The translations under genes were made by a program, and so were the position numbers. A stretch of DNA of 64,000 bases from Yponomeuta sedellus (Eukaryota; Arthropoda; Insecta; Lepidoptera; Yponomeutidae): NCBI GenBank assembly GCA_934045075.1, contig OW203734.1:4666565-4730564 (forward strand). Direction: 5' to 3'. Below, one piece after another: positions 31,323 through 44,104 of this stretch. Within the stretch, counting starts at the first letter, position 1; every line of letters begins with the position of its first letter. The notes beneath the pieces were generated by a model. The model searched no databases. It was not told where the DNA came from and was given only the letters and a program-made list of their open reading frames with translations.

Positions 31323-31720
31323 TCTCCGATCTATGTCATTTCGTGCTTCTATTTATTTAATATCAATGCCTTGAGTAAACCTAAATTATTATCCAATAGC
31401 TCAGACCTCTATTCATAGAACAATAGACACCATTTTCGTTCGTGTCCTGGCTGGAACAATTTCTATAGCGCGTGGAGTATCGTGACGTACAGGATTGATG
31501 AGTAATGATTTCCTGAGGTAGTTCCGAGCAAGCTATCCCAACTATTTGGGTCAGTATTTTCCCAACTGCGGTGAAATAAAAAGGAAAGGTACTTATTTAA
31601 TTTTTATTTATTGATGTAAAAGTTCAATTTATTAAATCAAACCGTAAATAATGTTAAATGAAAGGTTAAAGTAAGAAGTAAAGTACTAATAAGCTAATAA
31701 AAATAAACTAGGTGGCTACC
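31323..31720. other. No gene or recognised repeat
   Basis: AT-rich; nothing supported. Confidence 0.4.
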
Positions 31721-31721
31721 G

Positions 31722-31980
31722 CTACTGGCATTTGTGCGAGCGCTTCTGTGCTTCGCAAGGCAATTAAACCGTTGGTGCCGACTGTCATGTAATTGCAGTC
31801 GTTAAGCCATGTCACAGGTCTTATAGGTGGCTTAATAGCTTTTGGCAGTAAGGCCCGCCACTGTCTTACAATTCTCCACCAACCCGGCCTTGGCCTCCGT
31901 GGCGGAGTATGGCCTAACTTTCCTGCGATGCAGGAAGAGACCCGTGCTGCAGCAGTTGGGACATAGAAGGGATAATATCG
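31722..31980 (+). mobile_element. SINE-5S, middle and 3' module
   Basis: ACCGCTACTGGCATTTGTGC, ACCGTTGGTGCCGACTGTCA, CAGGAAGAGACCCGTGCTGC. The head is absent. Confidence 0.7.
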
Positions 31981-32237
31981 AACTGTGAAGGAAATATCGT
32001 GAGAAAACCTGAGTTTCTGGAGTATTCGAATACTTCAGCGCTTGAAATTGCCAATCTGCGGCGGGCACACGTAGTGATTAATTCCATACTCTCTGTCTAA
32101 GAGAAGGCATGTGCCCTTACAGAAGGACGTATTTAAGCGATTATTCATTAGTGCATTGAACTGTTTTGAACATAGAATGCTAAACTTCATAGCTTAATTC
32201 TTAACTAATGAGTGTATGGTCAGCAAAACAAGGTAAA
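31981..32237 (+). mobile_element. SINE-D 3' part plus flank, duplicated downstream
   Basis: AACTGTGAAGGAAATATCGT, GCGCTTGAAATTGCCAATCT, TAAGAGAAGGCATGTGCCC, then ~110 bases of non-SINE flank. 32048-32237 recurs in direct orientation at 32627-32818. Confidence 0.65.
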
Positions 32238-32526
32238 GCCCAATGACCAGCAGTGGGCCGTTTATTGGCTACATAAAATAAACGAATTTCATGTAATTCA
32301 GATTTTGATTGAAACAGTGTGTATTTCGATAAAAAGACGTATCAACATAGTTTATTTTTTTTAAGTAACTTTACAAATGGCATAATTTGTTCCAGATCAC
32401 CATTGACGGAAAAGAAGAAACGGAAACTGATTGACGGGTAGTCGGCGCAACTAAACAATATTAGACAATGTTATTTTATGGTTGATACTCATACATAAAC
32501 GGTACCATAAATAACGGTTGCTATAG

Positions 32527-32818
32527 ATAGACAGATAACACTTTATTGTTAATACAAAATACAATACAAACAGAAAATAATACATTTATTCAATACAAAG
32601 TACAAAGTTCAATACAATGCTCCTAAAATTGCCAATCCACGGTAGGCACGCGTAGTAACTTATCACATACTCTCTGTCTAAGAGAAGGCCTGTGCCCTAC
32701 AGTAGGACGTATTTAAGCGATTATTCATTAGTGCATTGAACTGGTTTGAACATAGAATGCTAAACTTCATAGCTAAATTCTTAACTAATGAGTGTGTGGT
32801 CGGCAAAACAAGGTAAAG
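32527..32818. mobile_element. CR1 tail (-) and duplicated SINE-D segment (+)
   Basis: ATAGATAGACAGATAACAC then TTTATTGTTAATAC is a weak reversed CR1 end. From 32627 the sequence repeats the 32048-32237 segment, including the flank GATTATTCATTAGTGCATTG. Confidence 0.6.
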
Positions 32819-33605
32819 TTAGTAACTTAGTTAGACTTGGGATTTCAGCAGGTACTTTGCCACATAGTTGAGCCGTCGTCCAAACTACGCCAGTCAACTT
32901 TTCTCTTTTCAGAGGGCAAACAATGTTTTGCTATAGCACCTTTCTTAAATGTAAACTAAGTAGTAAATTAGTAGAATCAAGATTAGATTGGGTTGAAATC
33001 GAGTGATAACCTCCTAACCCCTAGAGGCATAAATTAATCTGAATTTTCTACAACTATGTATATTTGGAAAAAGAGAACATTTATCTACAAATATATTGGA
33101 CCTAGAAAACAGTTTTTTTAGGACTAAAATAGTTTTACAGATCCTAAATTAAAGTTCATTGGGTGTGAATTATCAAAATGATATTTGATGTTCTACGTAT
33201 AAGGCGCCAAGCCTTAGGAGGTTATTATACCATAAGTGGGTATTACAAAAGTGAATATTTTTTTTTATTTTGATTGATGTAAAAAAAGGCCAAAAATCGC
33301 GTAACAATTATAGGTGTAAAATAATGCAGTTGCGGAAGATTGCGAGACGCGACTCCGTCGTACACAATGGGGTTTTAGCCAGTAAGAGTGCAGCATAACC
33401 CTGTCGTCATCCCCAGCGGCAGGGTATTCAATTCATGAAGACTTCTCCATGAAAAAAAAGTGTAAAATAATGCGTAAAGTCAATTTACAATTATAGGTGT
33501 AAAATTCCTAAAATCAAGTCACAAAGAAAACTTACTTGATTTAGTTTTCCTCTCGTACTAAACTAACCCTCCTCCTCCTCCTCTTTTAGTCTTAGTCAAT
33601 TCTCT
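32819..33605. other. No gene or recognised repeat
   Basis: AT-rich sequence ahead of the LINE. A CCTCCTCCTCCTC run lies at 33569-33581. Nothing else is assignable. Confidence 0.4.
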
Positions 33606-33607
33606 AA

Positions 33608-36678
<3,071 letters not shown>

Positions 36679-36699
36679 GGTATTTTACTCGTGGATTCG

Positions 36700-36995
36700 A
36701 ATCCGTTCCTTCAATGGCTATTGATTTCTAAGTTACGCACATTTGTGAAATCATAGTATCAATAACACTCGCTAACCGTGAAGGAAAACATCACAAGTAA
36801 ATCTGAGTGTCTGAGGTGAGGTGAGTGTCAAAAATGCCAGCGCTTAAAATCGTCAATCCGCAGTGAGATGCATGGTTATTCCATGCATGCAACCCGGACA
36901 TGGCCTCCGAGATAGAGTATGGCCTAAACATCCTGAGATGCACAAAGAGACCCGTGCGCCAGCAGTGGAAACATACAAAGAGTCGATATCATCAC
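36700..36995 (+). mobile_element. SINE-D then SINE-5S tail
   Basis: TAACACTCGCTAACCGTGAA, TGAGTGTCTGAGGTGAGGTG, GCGCTTAAAATCGTCAATCC (SINE-D), then CCCGGACATGGCCTCCGAGA and AGAGACCCGTGCGCCAGCAG (SINE-5S 3' module). Confidence 0.65.
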
Positions 36996-37780
36996 ATCAC
37001 TTGTAGGTTGGCCCAGCATTTCTATACATTTTTAGCAATTCTATAAAGCTTACATCATAAATGTGCTGATGTTACAAATATGTTAACTAGGCTCTACCAA
37101 AATGTAAGATAATAAATAAATATATATATATTGTTTTCCTGTGGTATTATTATACATAATTAAGTGTGCTGACTGTACCTACATCACGTCGCCATCAACC
37201 CTTGGAGTCACGCGATGTAAGCCAACGTATAATGTATCGAGTGAAATTTAGGAAATAATTGGCATTTTGTTTACTCAACCCTTGAGCAAGCTCTTTGTTA
37301 AGTGGTGACTATCAGAGCTGACTGTTTGTTACTGCTGACGTGAAATACCTACTGATCATGTATCCTGACGGGGGAGGATCGAGGAGGGAAAAGGGCATAC
37401 GTGGGGCTTCCGAGCGACCAAGGGTTGGTTTACCGCCCTAGTATTGCTGGAAGGACGGAGTGCCCCAGAAACTACTTAAGGTTTCGGCATGCGTTGCGTA
37501 AGAGAGCGCGCAGAACAGAGATAAGTGGCGCTTTCTTGTATTAGAGGCCTAGATACAATTCTGTTCTAGCGAACCAACGGATTAAAGCAGCTTTAGGAAG
37601 CAATAGCAATATTAAGGTTCTTTAATTTTTATTAATTTACAAACAACATTCTGGATCGCGATGAAATACGATATCGATTTAGAGGATATAAATCAAGATT
37701 TCATCGTATTTAGAACTAGAAAATGTAATGAACGTTTTTCTTTATATAGCGTCCATAATATGGGTGTCCCACTGCATGAC
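36996..37780. other. Mostly unrecognised; possible RTE coding scrap
   Basis: At about 37495-37550 a plus frame reads RERAQNRDKWRFLVLEA, reminiscent of LINE C-terminal D-R-x-K-W-R motifs. Evidence is thin. A short TA run lies near 37122. Confidence 0.3.
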
Positions 37781-37781
37781 A

Positions 37782-37846
37782 AAGGCAAAGAAATAAACTT
37801 ATTGAAAAGATATAATTTCTTTTCAATAAGTTTATTTCTTTGCCTT
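37782..37846. repeat. 29-base-arm hairpin
   Basis: Arms 37782-37810 and 37818-37846 are perfect complements; spacer TATAATT. It matches no repeat family seen here. Confidence 0.9.
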
Positions 37847-37939
37847 CATGTCTCTTTATAGACAATAATTAAGACTAAAGCTTATTTTAATTGTATTTCT
37901 TAATGATTCGCGATACTCATGCATACTTATAATTATATT

Positions 37940-38240
37940 TAACAGGTCTTCTTCTTTTTCTTTTTCTTCTTCAGGCTCCCCCAATGAGCGCCATAGCGGA
38001 TCTAATCACAATTATTTATTAGGTAAGACGTAATTACCTTAATTCCTGACGTTTCGGCAGCGTTGCAGTTGCCGTGGTCACGGGTTCTAAGTAGAAATGG
38101 CTGCAAGGTGAAAATCAGCCAGAAGCAGCCGTGGTCGCGGGTGAAGTGGCGAGTACAGTCAATTATTGTGATTTTCGCAGCGGCCCGACACAAAACACTT
38201 ACAGCCTTACTAATAAACTTGGTGTAAGTATTGTACAACT
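37940..38240 (-). mobile_element. RTE tail and Penelope-like 3' remnant
   Basis: CTTCTTCTTCAGGCTCCCCC ... GAGCGCCATAGCGG is an RTE/SINE-F end. Then ATTATTTATTAGGTAAGACG, GACGTTTCGGCAGCGTTGCA and CGTGGTCACGGG resemble the reversed 3' end of Penelope-like elements (GCCGAAACGTC). A related unit lies at 58.97 kb. Confidence 0.5.
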
Positions 38241-38353
38241 ATGCAGTGTGTTGTCTCTTTTCTTCCAACTGAAAAATACATTCAAATGACGTGAACAAAA
38301 CACTGTGTAACTATACCAGGCTTATACGGTGTTTATTACTTAGACCCTTAATA

Positions 38354-39343
38354 TACGAGTACATGGGCTGCTGTCATATCGCTCGTCGTCAAAATGTCAT
38401 ATCGCTGAAAAAATGGAACTCAATCGTGAAAATATTCGTGCTATGATTTATTACGATTTCAGACGTGGCTTAACGCAACAACAGTGCGTAGATCAATTAA
38501 CTTCGACTTTTGGTGGTGAAGCTCCATCAAAAACGACTGTGTATCACTGGTTTAGTGAGTTTTATCGCGGGCGCAGTAAGCTCACGGACGAAGTTAAAGA
38601 AGGTCGCCCGAAATCGGTGGTTGTGCCTTAAAATATTGCAGCTGTGCAAAAACTAATAATGCAACACCGCCATGTTACGTATCGCGAGATAGAGGCTATT
38701 CTGGGAATAAGTATGACGAGCATTCATAGGATATTACATGAACATTTGTCCGTAAAAAAAATTTGTTCACGTTGGATCCCGCACAACATAACTCAGGATC
38801 AAAAAGATGCTCGCGTCGAATGGTGCAGAAAACCTTAAAAAAATTCAACGGAGGCGACTCAAAATCTGTTTATAATATCTACACAGGTGACGAATCCTGG
38901 ATCTACGCGTACAATCCCGAAACTAAACAACAATCAACAGTTTGGGTTTTTTAAAATGAGCCCAACCCTACGAAAGTGGCTCGTGCAAAAAGCACTGTAA
39001 AGCAAATGGTGGCCTGCTTTTTTGGTATTAATGGCCATGTGGATACAATACCTCTGGCTACAATACCTCTTGGCTCCCAGTAATTTTTATTTATCCCCAA
39101 GTGTAAAGAATAAATTACGTAGTCAACGATTTTCGACCCGTGAAGATGCCGTAGATGCGTTCAAACAGCACGTTTTGGAGATACCTCAATCAGAGTGGAA
39201 AAAGTGTTTTACAAATTGGTTTCATCGAATGCAAAAGTGCATCGATCATAGTGGAGAATACTTTGAAAAACAATAAAAGCATATTTAGCCATATACATTT
39301 GTTTATTTTTTCTATTCCGCATACATAAGTAGCAGCCCTCGTA
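38354..39343 (+). mobile_element. Mariner element, decayed
   Basis: Bounded by TA dinucleotides (38352-38353, 39344-39345). The right end reversed reads TACGAGGGCTGCTACTTATG; the left reads TACGAGTACATGGGCTGCTG, so about six extra bases sit inside the left terminal repeat. Length 990 bases against roughly 1.3 kb for intact mariners, because of an internal deletion in the transposase. Confidence 0.85.
38413..39276 (+). pseudogene. Mariner transposase, broken
   Basis: Begins MELNRENIRAMIYYDFRRGL, with helix-turn-helix segments (GGEAPSKTTVYHWF; ITSIHRIL-like at SMTSIHRILHEHL). The first catalytic segment YTGDESWIYAYNPETK (38877 onward) is recognisable. A stop follows KSVVVP at 38629-38631, and frames shift near 38838 and 38952. 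The region after GINGHVD jumps to DFYL-like SNFYLSPSVKNK, so the middle, including the second catalytic aspartate, is deleted. The C-terminus TNWFHRMQKCIDHSGEYFEK is intact. It cannot encode an active enzyme. Confidence 0.85.
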
Positions 39344-39345
39344 TA

Positions 39346-39762
39346 ATTAGGTTAATTTGCAACACTGCACACGATCAATTCTCGGTTTATGTCCTCTAAA
39401 CATATTGGTTTCATTTAGAATATTGGCAAAGTTTCATTGCGACCCGGTTCTTTTGTACGTACACCAAATTTCTACGGGATTTACTCCTTGAGAGACCGCT
39501 TTGAGCACACTGTATAAAAGCCCAAGTGTTACCTACTTTAGAGTCAGCTTATCCACAGAAAATACAAGATTGAATACGTGCGGAGCTAACTAAGCCGCTG
39601 GTATCTTCACAATATTTTCATTCATCGCAAGCTGCTTATGAACAGGAGTAGATGGTCGTGATCTTCCAGTGTAGGAAGGAAAGGGAAATTCCAGGAAAAT
39701 TTCCCGCCAGGCAGATCGTATGTCGGTGATGGCCGATACAAGTAAACAGCGTTTATAATCAC
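39346..39762. other. No gene or recognised repeat
   Basis: Nothing assignable between mariner and the HEL pair. Confidence 0.4.
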
Positions 39763-39763
39763 T

Positions 39764-40145
39764 ACTAGCTGACCCAGCAAACTTCGTACCGCCTAACAGT
39801 CGATTCTTTTTTACATATTTATCTCTGTAAGAACCATCCTCGTACTTCAGGGAATATTTAAAAAAAAGAATAAGCGAAATCGGTTTAGCTGCTCCCGAGA
39901 TTTACGCTTACCGACACATTCAGCGATTCATTTTTATATTATAGACTAGCTGACCCGGCGAACTTCGTATCAACCTGTCAGTAGATTCCTTTATTTTTTT
40001 TCTCTCCGTAAGAACCATGCTCGTACTTCAAGGAATATTCTTAAAAAAATAATCAGCGAGATTGGTTCAGCCGTTCCCGAGATTTATGCGATTTACGATT
40101 TACCGCTTACCAACACATTCAGCGATTATTTTTTATATAACAGAG
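39764..40145 (-). mobile_element. Two HEL copies in direct tandem
   Basis: Copy 1 starts ACTAGCTGACCCAGCAAACT (39764), copy 2 ACTAGCTGACCCGGCGAACT (39945). Each ends with ACACATTCAGCGATT and ATATTATAG or ATATAACAG. Reading in sense gives a GGGTCAGCTAG|T end, compatible with a Helitron CTRR 3' terminus before T. Confidence 0.65.
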
Positions 40146-40164
40146 ACAAGTCATATTATTATAT

Positions 40165-40378
40165 TCTACAGAGCGGTAGCCCAGTGGGCAAAAAAACTTT
40201 GAAGCGAGAGACCTAGGTGCAATTCCCAGTACGGGCATGTACTAATGAGTTTCTACGCTATATACATTTCTGAAGTTATAAAGAAACACTCGCATCCTGA
40301 AGAAAAACATGGTGAGGAAAGAGACATCTAAGTCTGAGGTGTTCAAACACCGTCAGGAAGGCAGGCAACACTTTATTG
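40165..40378 (+). mobile_element. SINE-D head and middle
   Basis: GAGCGGTAGCCCAGTGGGCA, a degraded B box (GGTGCAATTCCCAGTACG), GAAAAACATGGTGAGGAAAG, AAGTCTGAGGTGTTC. Confidence 0.65.
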
Positions 40379-40551
40379 CACAACATATATGGATAAAAAA
40401 GAACTTAAATACACTTTTGAATGTACTTAATGAGATGATTTCTACAGTGTCCAGTGGCACCTCACACTGGGCGTGTGAAGGACTTACAGCTACCATTGTC
40501 GTGTTATTTTGTTGTAGTGAGACTATGTAAGTATTAGACTCTAGTACCCGG

Positions 40552-40705
40552 AACTGCCACTTGCCACGATCTTGACAGACCGCCTTCGCTTCATCAACGT
40601 TACAAACTTAAATAAGCAAGGTCATCATACCGGTATGGGAAATGAACCTGGATCGCTTACGATTGCTTACGAGTCTATTGCTACACCCATTGAGCTACCA
40701 CCGCT
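40552..40705 (-). mobile_element. RTE-2 tail fragment and SINE-D head
   Basis: GCCACTTGCCACGATCTTGA ... CGCTTCATCAACGTT is RTE-2 3' coding reversed. ATGAACCTGGATCGC ... ATTGAGCTACCACCGC is a reversed tRNA-like SINE-D head. Confidence 0.55.
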
Positions 40706-40817
40706 TCTTCTTCAAAGTCTTTTAGACTGTTACATATTTCCCTATAGCCAATTATGGTATCTGTTAATAATGTAATTTTTTTACGCTATTATATTAATGC
40801 CTCTGAATTTTTCATTT

Positions 40818-41105
40818 TGTACATCTACTTCCTTCTCTTATTAGTCCTGGCCATACAAAAGTTGTCTGAAAGCGATCACTTTTAGTGATAAGGCCGCCGT
40901 CTGTACCCTTAGGTTAAAAATATCTATCGTGAAATTTCCATTTTGATGTACTTACAACATTGTTATTACGTGATACTTTATTGTACACAAATAGAGAATT
41001 TATACGGCCAATTGTATACGGCAATAGTTAGATATGTAAGCCTTATTATGTAATTTGTTTTCTAGTGTGTACAATAAAGAGTTCTAATCTAATCTAATCT
41101 AATTT
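40818..41105. mobile_element. Three CR1 3' ends clustered
   Basis: 40818-40950 plus (AAAGTTGTCTGAAAGCGATC), 40970-41030 minus (GATACTTTATTGTACAC), 41035-41105 plus (GTGTACAATAAAGAGTTC then CTAATCTAATCTAA). Confidence 0.65.
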
Positions 41106-41242
41106 ACACAAAACATAAGCGCATTAAGAATGAGTACATAAGCGAGCTTATTTCTATCGAAGTTTCTTCCAGCCAACTCGATTAGCGGTGAAACCATGAC
41201 TTTAGAGGTACAATAAAGTATTATCTGTCTCTATATTTTGAC

Positions 41243-41440
41243 GATTTCTGTGGCGCAGCGGTAGCGCATGTGTCTACCATGCAAGAGGTTCCGGGCGTGA
41301 ACCCCGGCTGGGGACAAAAAAATCCCCAGGTCTTGGATGTTTACACGTTTGTGATATCGTTGGTTCTGGTTCCCACGACACAGGGTATCCCATTGTGGGG
41401 CCAGAGGCAATGTATGTGCCTTTATGTTATTAGTACATTA
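41243..41440 (+). mobile_element. SINE-B copy, near complete
   Basis: TGTGGCGCAGCGGTAGCGCA is a good A box; GGGCGTGAACCCCGGC a mutated B box. The body has CCCACGACACAGGGTATCCC, GGGGCCAGAGGCAATGTATG. Confidence 0.7.
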
Positions 41441-41617
41441 CTGCAGAGGCCGAGAAGTAAGGGACGAGTTTGGAGTCTAGAACGAGTCCTGCAATCCCTG
41501 TTTCGGCCGAGGATTGTATAATGCCTTTCTCAAACAATGCGAGGAAATATTAATATTAAAAAAAATACTAGGTAATTAAGAAATAATAGTTTATTAGGAA
41601 AAAAATAACGTTAAAAT

Positions 41618-41734
41618 GTATTTTTCTTTACTTTTAGCCGGTAACAGATTCTCCATAGCTAATTTTGCTTCATTTCTCAAATTAGGCGGAGTACAGTCCA
41701 TAATTTCCGCATCACTCTCGTCACTAGAACTCAT
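41618..41734 (-). pseudogene. N-terminal frame resembling tyrosine-recombinase-type genes
   Basis: From the ATG at 41734 the minus strand encodes 39 residues starting MSSSDESDAEIMDCTPP and ending MENLLPAKSKEKY, after which the similarity stops (in-frame stop 41594). L-L-P-x-K-S-x-x-K-Y is what I associate with the start of the SAM-like core-binding domain in Crypton/tyrosine-recombinase proteins of animals; that is memory-based. TAAAAGTAAAG within it could hide a splice donor. Compare 7739-7819. No catalytic domain is in the window. Confidence 0.35.
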
Positions 41735-41739
41735 CTTCA

Positions 41740-42358
41740 ATATTTTCGATGAAATGATTATCAAAAAAAACAAGCAGAAAAAAGTTGTTTTGCCGCCTTT
41801 TTTATTTTTTAAATACACTAACATATTTTAGCACCATGTTTAACCGCACAAAAACCAATACCATAGATTGTTTTTTTTTTTAATCTTGCAGGTATGCTTA
41901 CAGAACTTAGTAGGTGGTTGGCTGTATGTAATTTTTCCTTGGTCAGTTTAATTTTAGTAAGTAAATTTAAAAAGTTAGAGCAGCGGACGGTAATGGATTT
42001 TCATACTTACTTTACTGGCTTAGGCCAGTAAAGTGAGGCGGGAGCCATAAAAGAGAAACTTTGTGGCTTTATTTCATTTCCGAGCATGTTTGAGAAAATT
42101 ATGTTATATACATCTTTCATAGAAATAATGACGTCGGATGTCAAGGGAAACTGCAAACAGATTGCTTTGCTGTAGTGAACGAGCCTTTATATTATTGGTC
42201 CCAGGTGTATCTGTGCTGTGATTGTTAAACAATGGTATTACCGGCTTACTCCTGTCTATTTGTTTTACAGAATACAATTTCACATTGTTCTCTGCAGTAC
42301 AATTTTCAACAAGGTACATGTGCTCTATTTTTATAAGGTTCTACGTATAATAAATTTA
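41740..42358. other. No gene or recognised repeat
   Basis: Nothing assignable. Confidence 0.4.
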
Positions 42359-42384
42359 AGGCCGTTGGGGCGAAAAAGTTCTGA

Positions 42385-42562
42385 CCTGTCGACCGCGGAC
42401 CGGATGTCGTAACGTGGGCAGGCCCTCCACCAAATGGTCTGACGAGCTGGTTACGGTGGCGGGGAGTCGCTGGATGCGGGCGGGACAAGACCATGAAGCT
42501 TGGAAAACCATGAGGGAGACCTAAGTCCTGCAGTGGGCGTCAAATAGCTGATGATGATATTT
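42385..42562 (+). pseudogene. RTE-like C-terminal scrap with (GAT)n tail
   Basis: With frameshifts ignored, the region reads GR-P-S-T-K-W-S-D-E-L, then QDHEAWKTMRET, ending CCTGCAGTGGGCGTC and GATGATGAT. The same lineage lies in minus orientation at 63.43 kb. Confidence 0.5.
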
Positions 42563-42670
42563 ATAACGTTCTACAACAAGATCTACTAGAGTTTCCTCCA
42601 ACGGGGTTTAAATAATGTATTTGCTGCCGACCTGTTGATCAACCTTTTTAAGTTGTTTAATTCTTTAATT

Positions 42671-43432
42671 TCGGACGTGGTCTACCCTCCTCAGGCCCAA
42701 AATACTGCGCTCCATCGCTCTTTGACAAACCTTAAGTTTGGACTTTTGTAGTTTGGTCAGCGACCAAGTCTGGGAGCCATAGGTGAGAACGGACAGGACG
42801 CACACATCGACGAGCTTCCGCTTTAAGGAAAGTGGAAGGTTGCCCTTCATCAGATCTTTCATGGACCAGTAGCACTTCCAGGCGTTATCGATACGGCGAT
42901 CGATTTGTTTGCCTTGCCTGTTTTCGAAGCTTACTAACTGGCCCAAGTAAATGTACTCGTCGACATAATGTATCTCCCGTCCGTCCACTTCTATTTTTCG
43001 CTTGCGACTGTTGGTCATGACTTGCGTTTTGGACCTGCTCATAGATAATCCAACCTTAAGGCTTGCCATGTTAAGTTCCTGTAGCATCTCTTCAAGCTCA
43101 GGTACTGTTGAAGCAAACAAAACAATGTCGTCAGCAAGGCGAAGATTTGTGAGCCTTCTACCACCGACTTCAATGCCTTTGTTTGTCCATGCTCCTATAA
43201 GCGCTCTAAAGACGTTCTCCAGTGTTGACGTGAATAGTTTGGGGGACAGTGGCTCTCCCTGCTTAACACCCTTTTCAATGGTAAAAGACGGTCCATTTGA
43301 ATGAAGCTTGATATTGGCTGTACTATTTGTGTATATTAATTTAATTAAATCTATGTAGGTGGTGTCAATGTTTTGGCAATGCAAAGAACTGAAGGTATCC
43401 GCATGTTTTAAACCATCGAAAGCTTTTGAGTA
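42671..43432 (-). pseudogene. RTE-1 reverse transcriptase, inverted 5' segment
   Basis: Starts at motif A (DYSKAFDGLKHA, 43432 leftward) and continues through the 239-residue frame: GVKQGEPLSPKLFTSTLENV, the catalytic LRLADDIVLFAS (intact A-D-D), GLSMSRSKTQVM, YVDEYIYLGQLVSFENRQ, VLTYGSQTWSLT, to RRVDHVRN, where the inversion breaks the ORF. No stops inside, so the copy looks young; it is still only a piece of an ORF. Confidence 0.85.
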
Positions 43433-43440
43433 ATCCGAAA

Positions 43441-43735
43441 TACCACACTACGCGCAAGGACCCGAATAATCGATGTGGGTGTCCAGACGGCGAAACTGAA
43501 GTGGAACTGGGCTGGTCATGTCAGTCGAATGCACCCGGACAGGTGGGCGAAACTCACCACCGAGTGGGTGCCACACGACGGACATCGTAATCGAGGCCGG
43601 CCAAGAAGACGGTGGAGAGATGATCTCGACAACCATCTGCCGGAGTGGCCTGAGGTGGCCCAGGACAGGAAACTCTGGACTGAATTGGGGGAGGCCTTTG
43701 CCCAGCAGTGGGATACAAACATAGAGGCTACGTAA
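43441..43735 (+). pseudogene. RTE-1 ORF C-terminus, 3' segment
   Basis: Reads TTLRARTRIIDVGVQTAKLK, WAGHVSRMHPDRWAKLTTEW, GRPRRRWRDDLDNHLPEWPE, GEAFAQQWDTNIEAT, then TAA and an A run. It complements the inverted segment without loss. Confidence 0.85.
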
Positions 43736-43799
43736 AAAAAAATCTTTAATAGCTACATTTTGTCTATATAGTCTAATTGGTTCAATGCCAAATCGGACA

Positions 43800-44100
43800 A
43801 GAGATGGATTGAATCCTAAGAGTATTTTTCCTGGTGTACAATAAAGAATATTCTTATCTTATCTTATTTTTGCGTTTCTGTGTTTAAAGTGCACTTTTTG
43901 CGGAGAAGCTTACTTTAACACCAAGTATTGTTTAGAGGACACAGATGCGTAGATTAGATTATATTATCAGATTAGAACTCTTTATTGTACATACCAAAAT
44001 ACAATATATATAAAAGGGCTCACATATCATAAATATTGCCGTATAAAATTGGCGGTCTTATCGCTAAAAGCGATATCATTCAGACAACCCGGGTGGGTAA
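43800..44100. mobile_element. Two CR1 3' ends in opposite orientation
   Basis: 43830-43868 plus: GTGTACAATAAAGAATATTC then TTATCTTATCTTA. 43960-44100 minus: AGAACTCTTTATTGTACATA and AATTGGCGGTCTTATCGC ... TTCAGACAACCCGG, preceded by TAGATTA-type repeats. Confidence 0.7.
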
Positions 44101-44104
44101 TTAA

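Larger units (their letters stand above)
42670..43742 (+). mobile_element. RTE-1 LINE with 5' inversion (twin-priming structure)
   Basis: 42670-43433 is the 5' part in minus orientation; 43434-43742 is the 3' part in plus orientation with an A tail. The left end (reading ...VDHVRN) and the start of the plus part (RNTTLRARTR) abut in the element's own coordinates, overlapping by TCCGAAAT. TCTTTAAT flanks both sides (42662-42669, 43743-43750). Confidence 0.85.
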
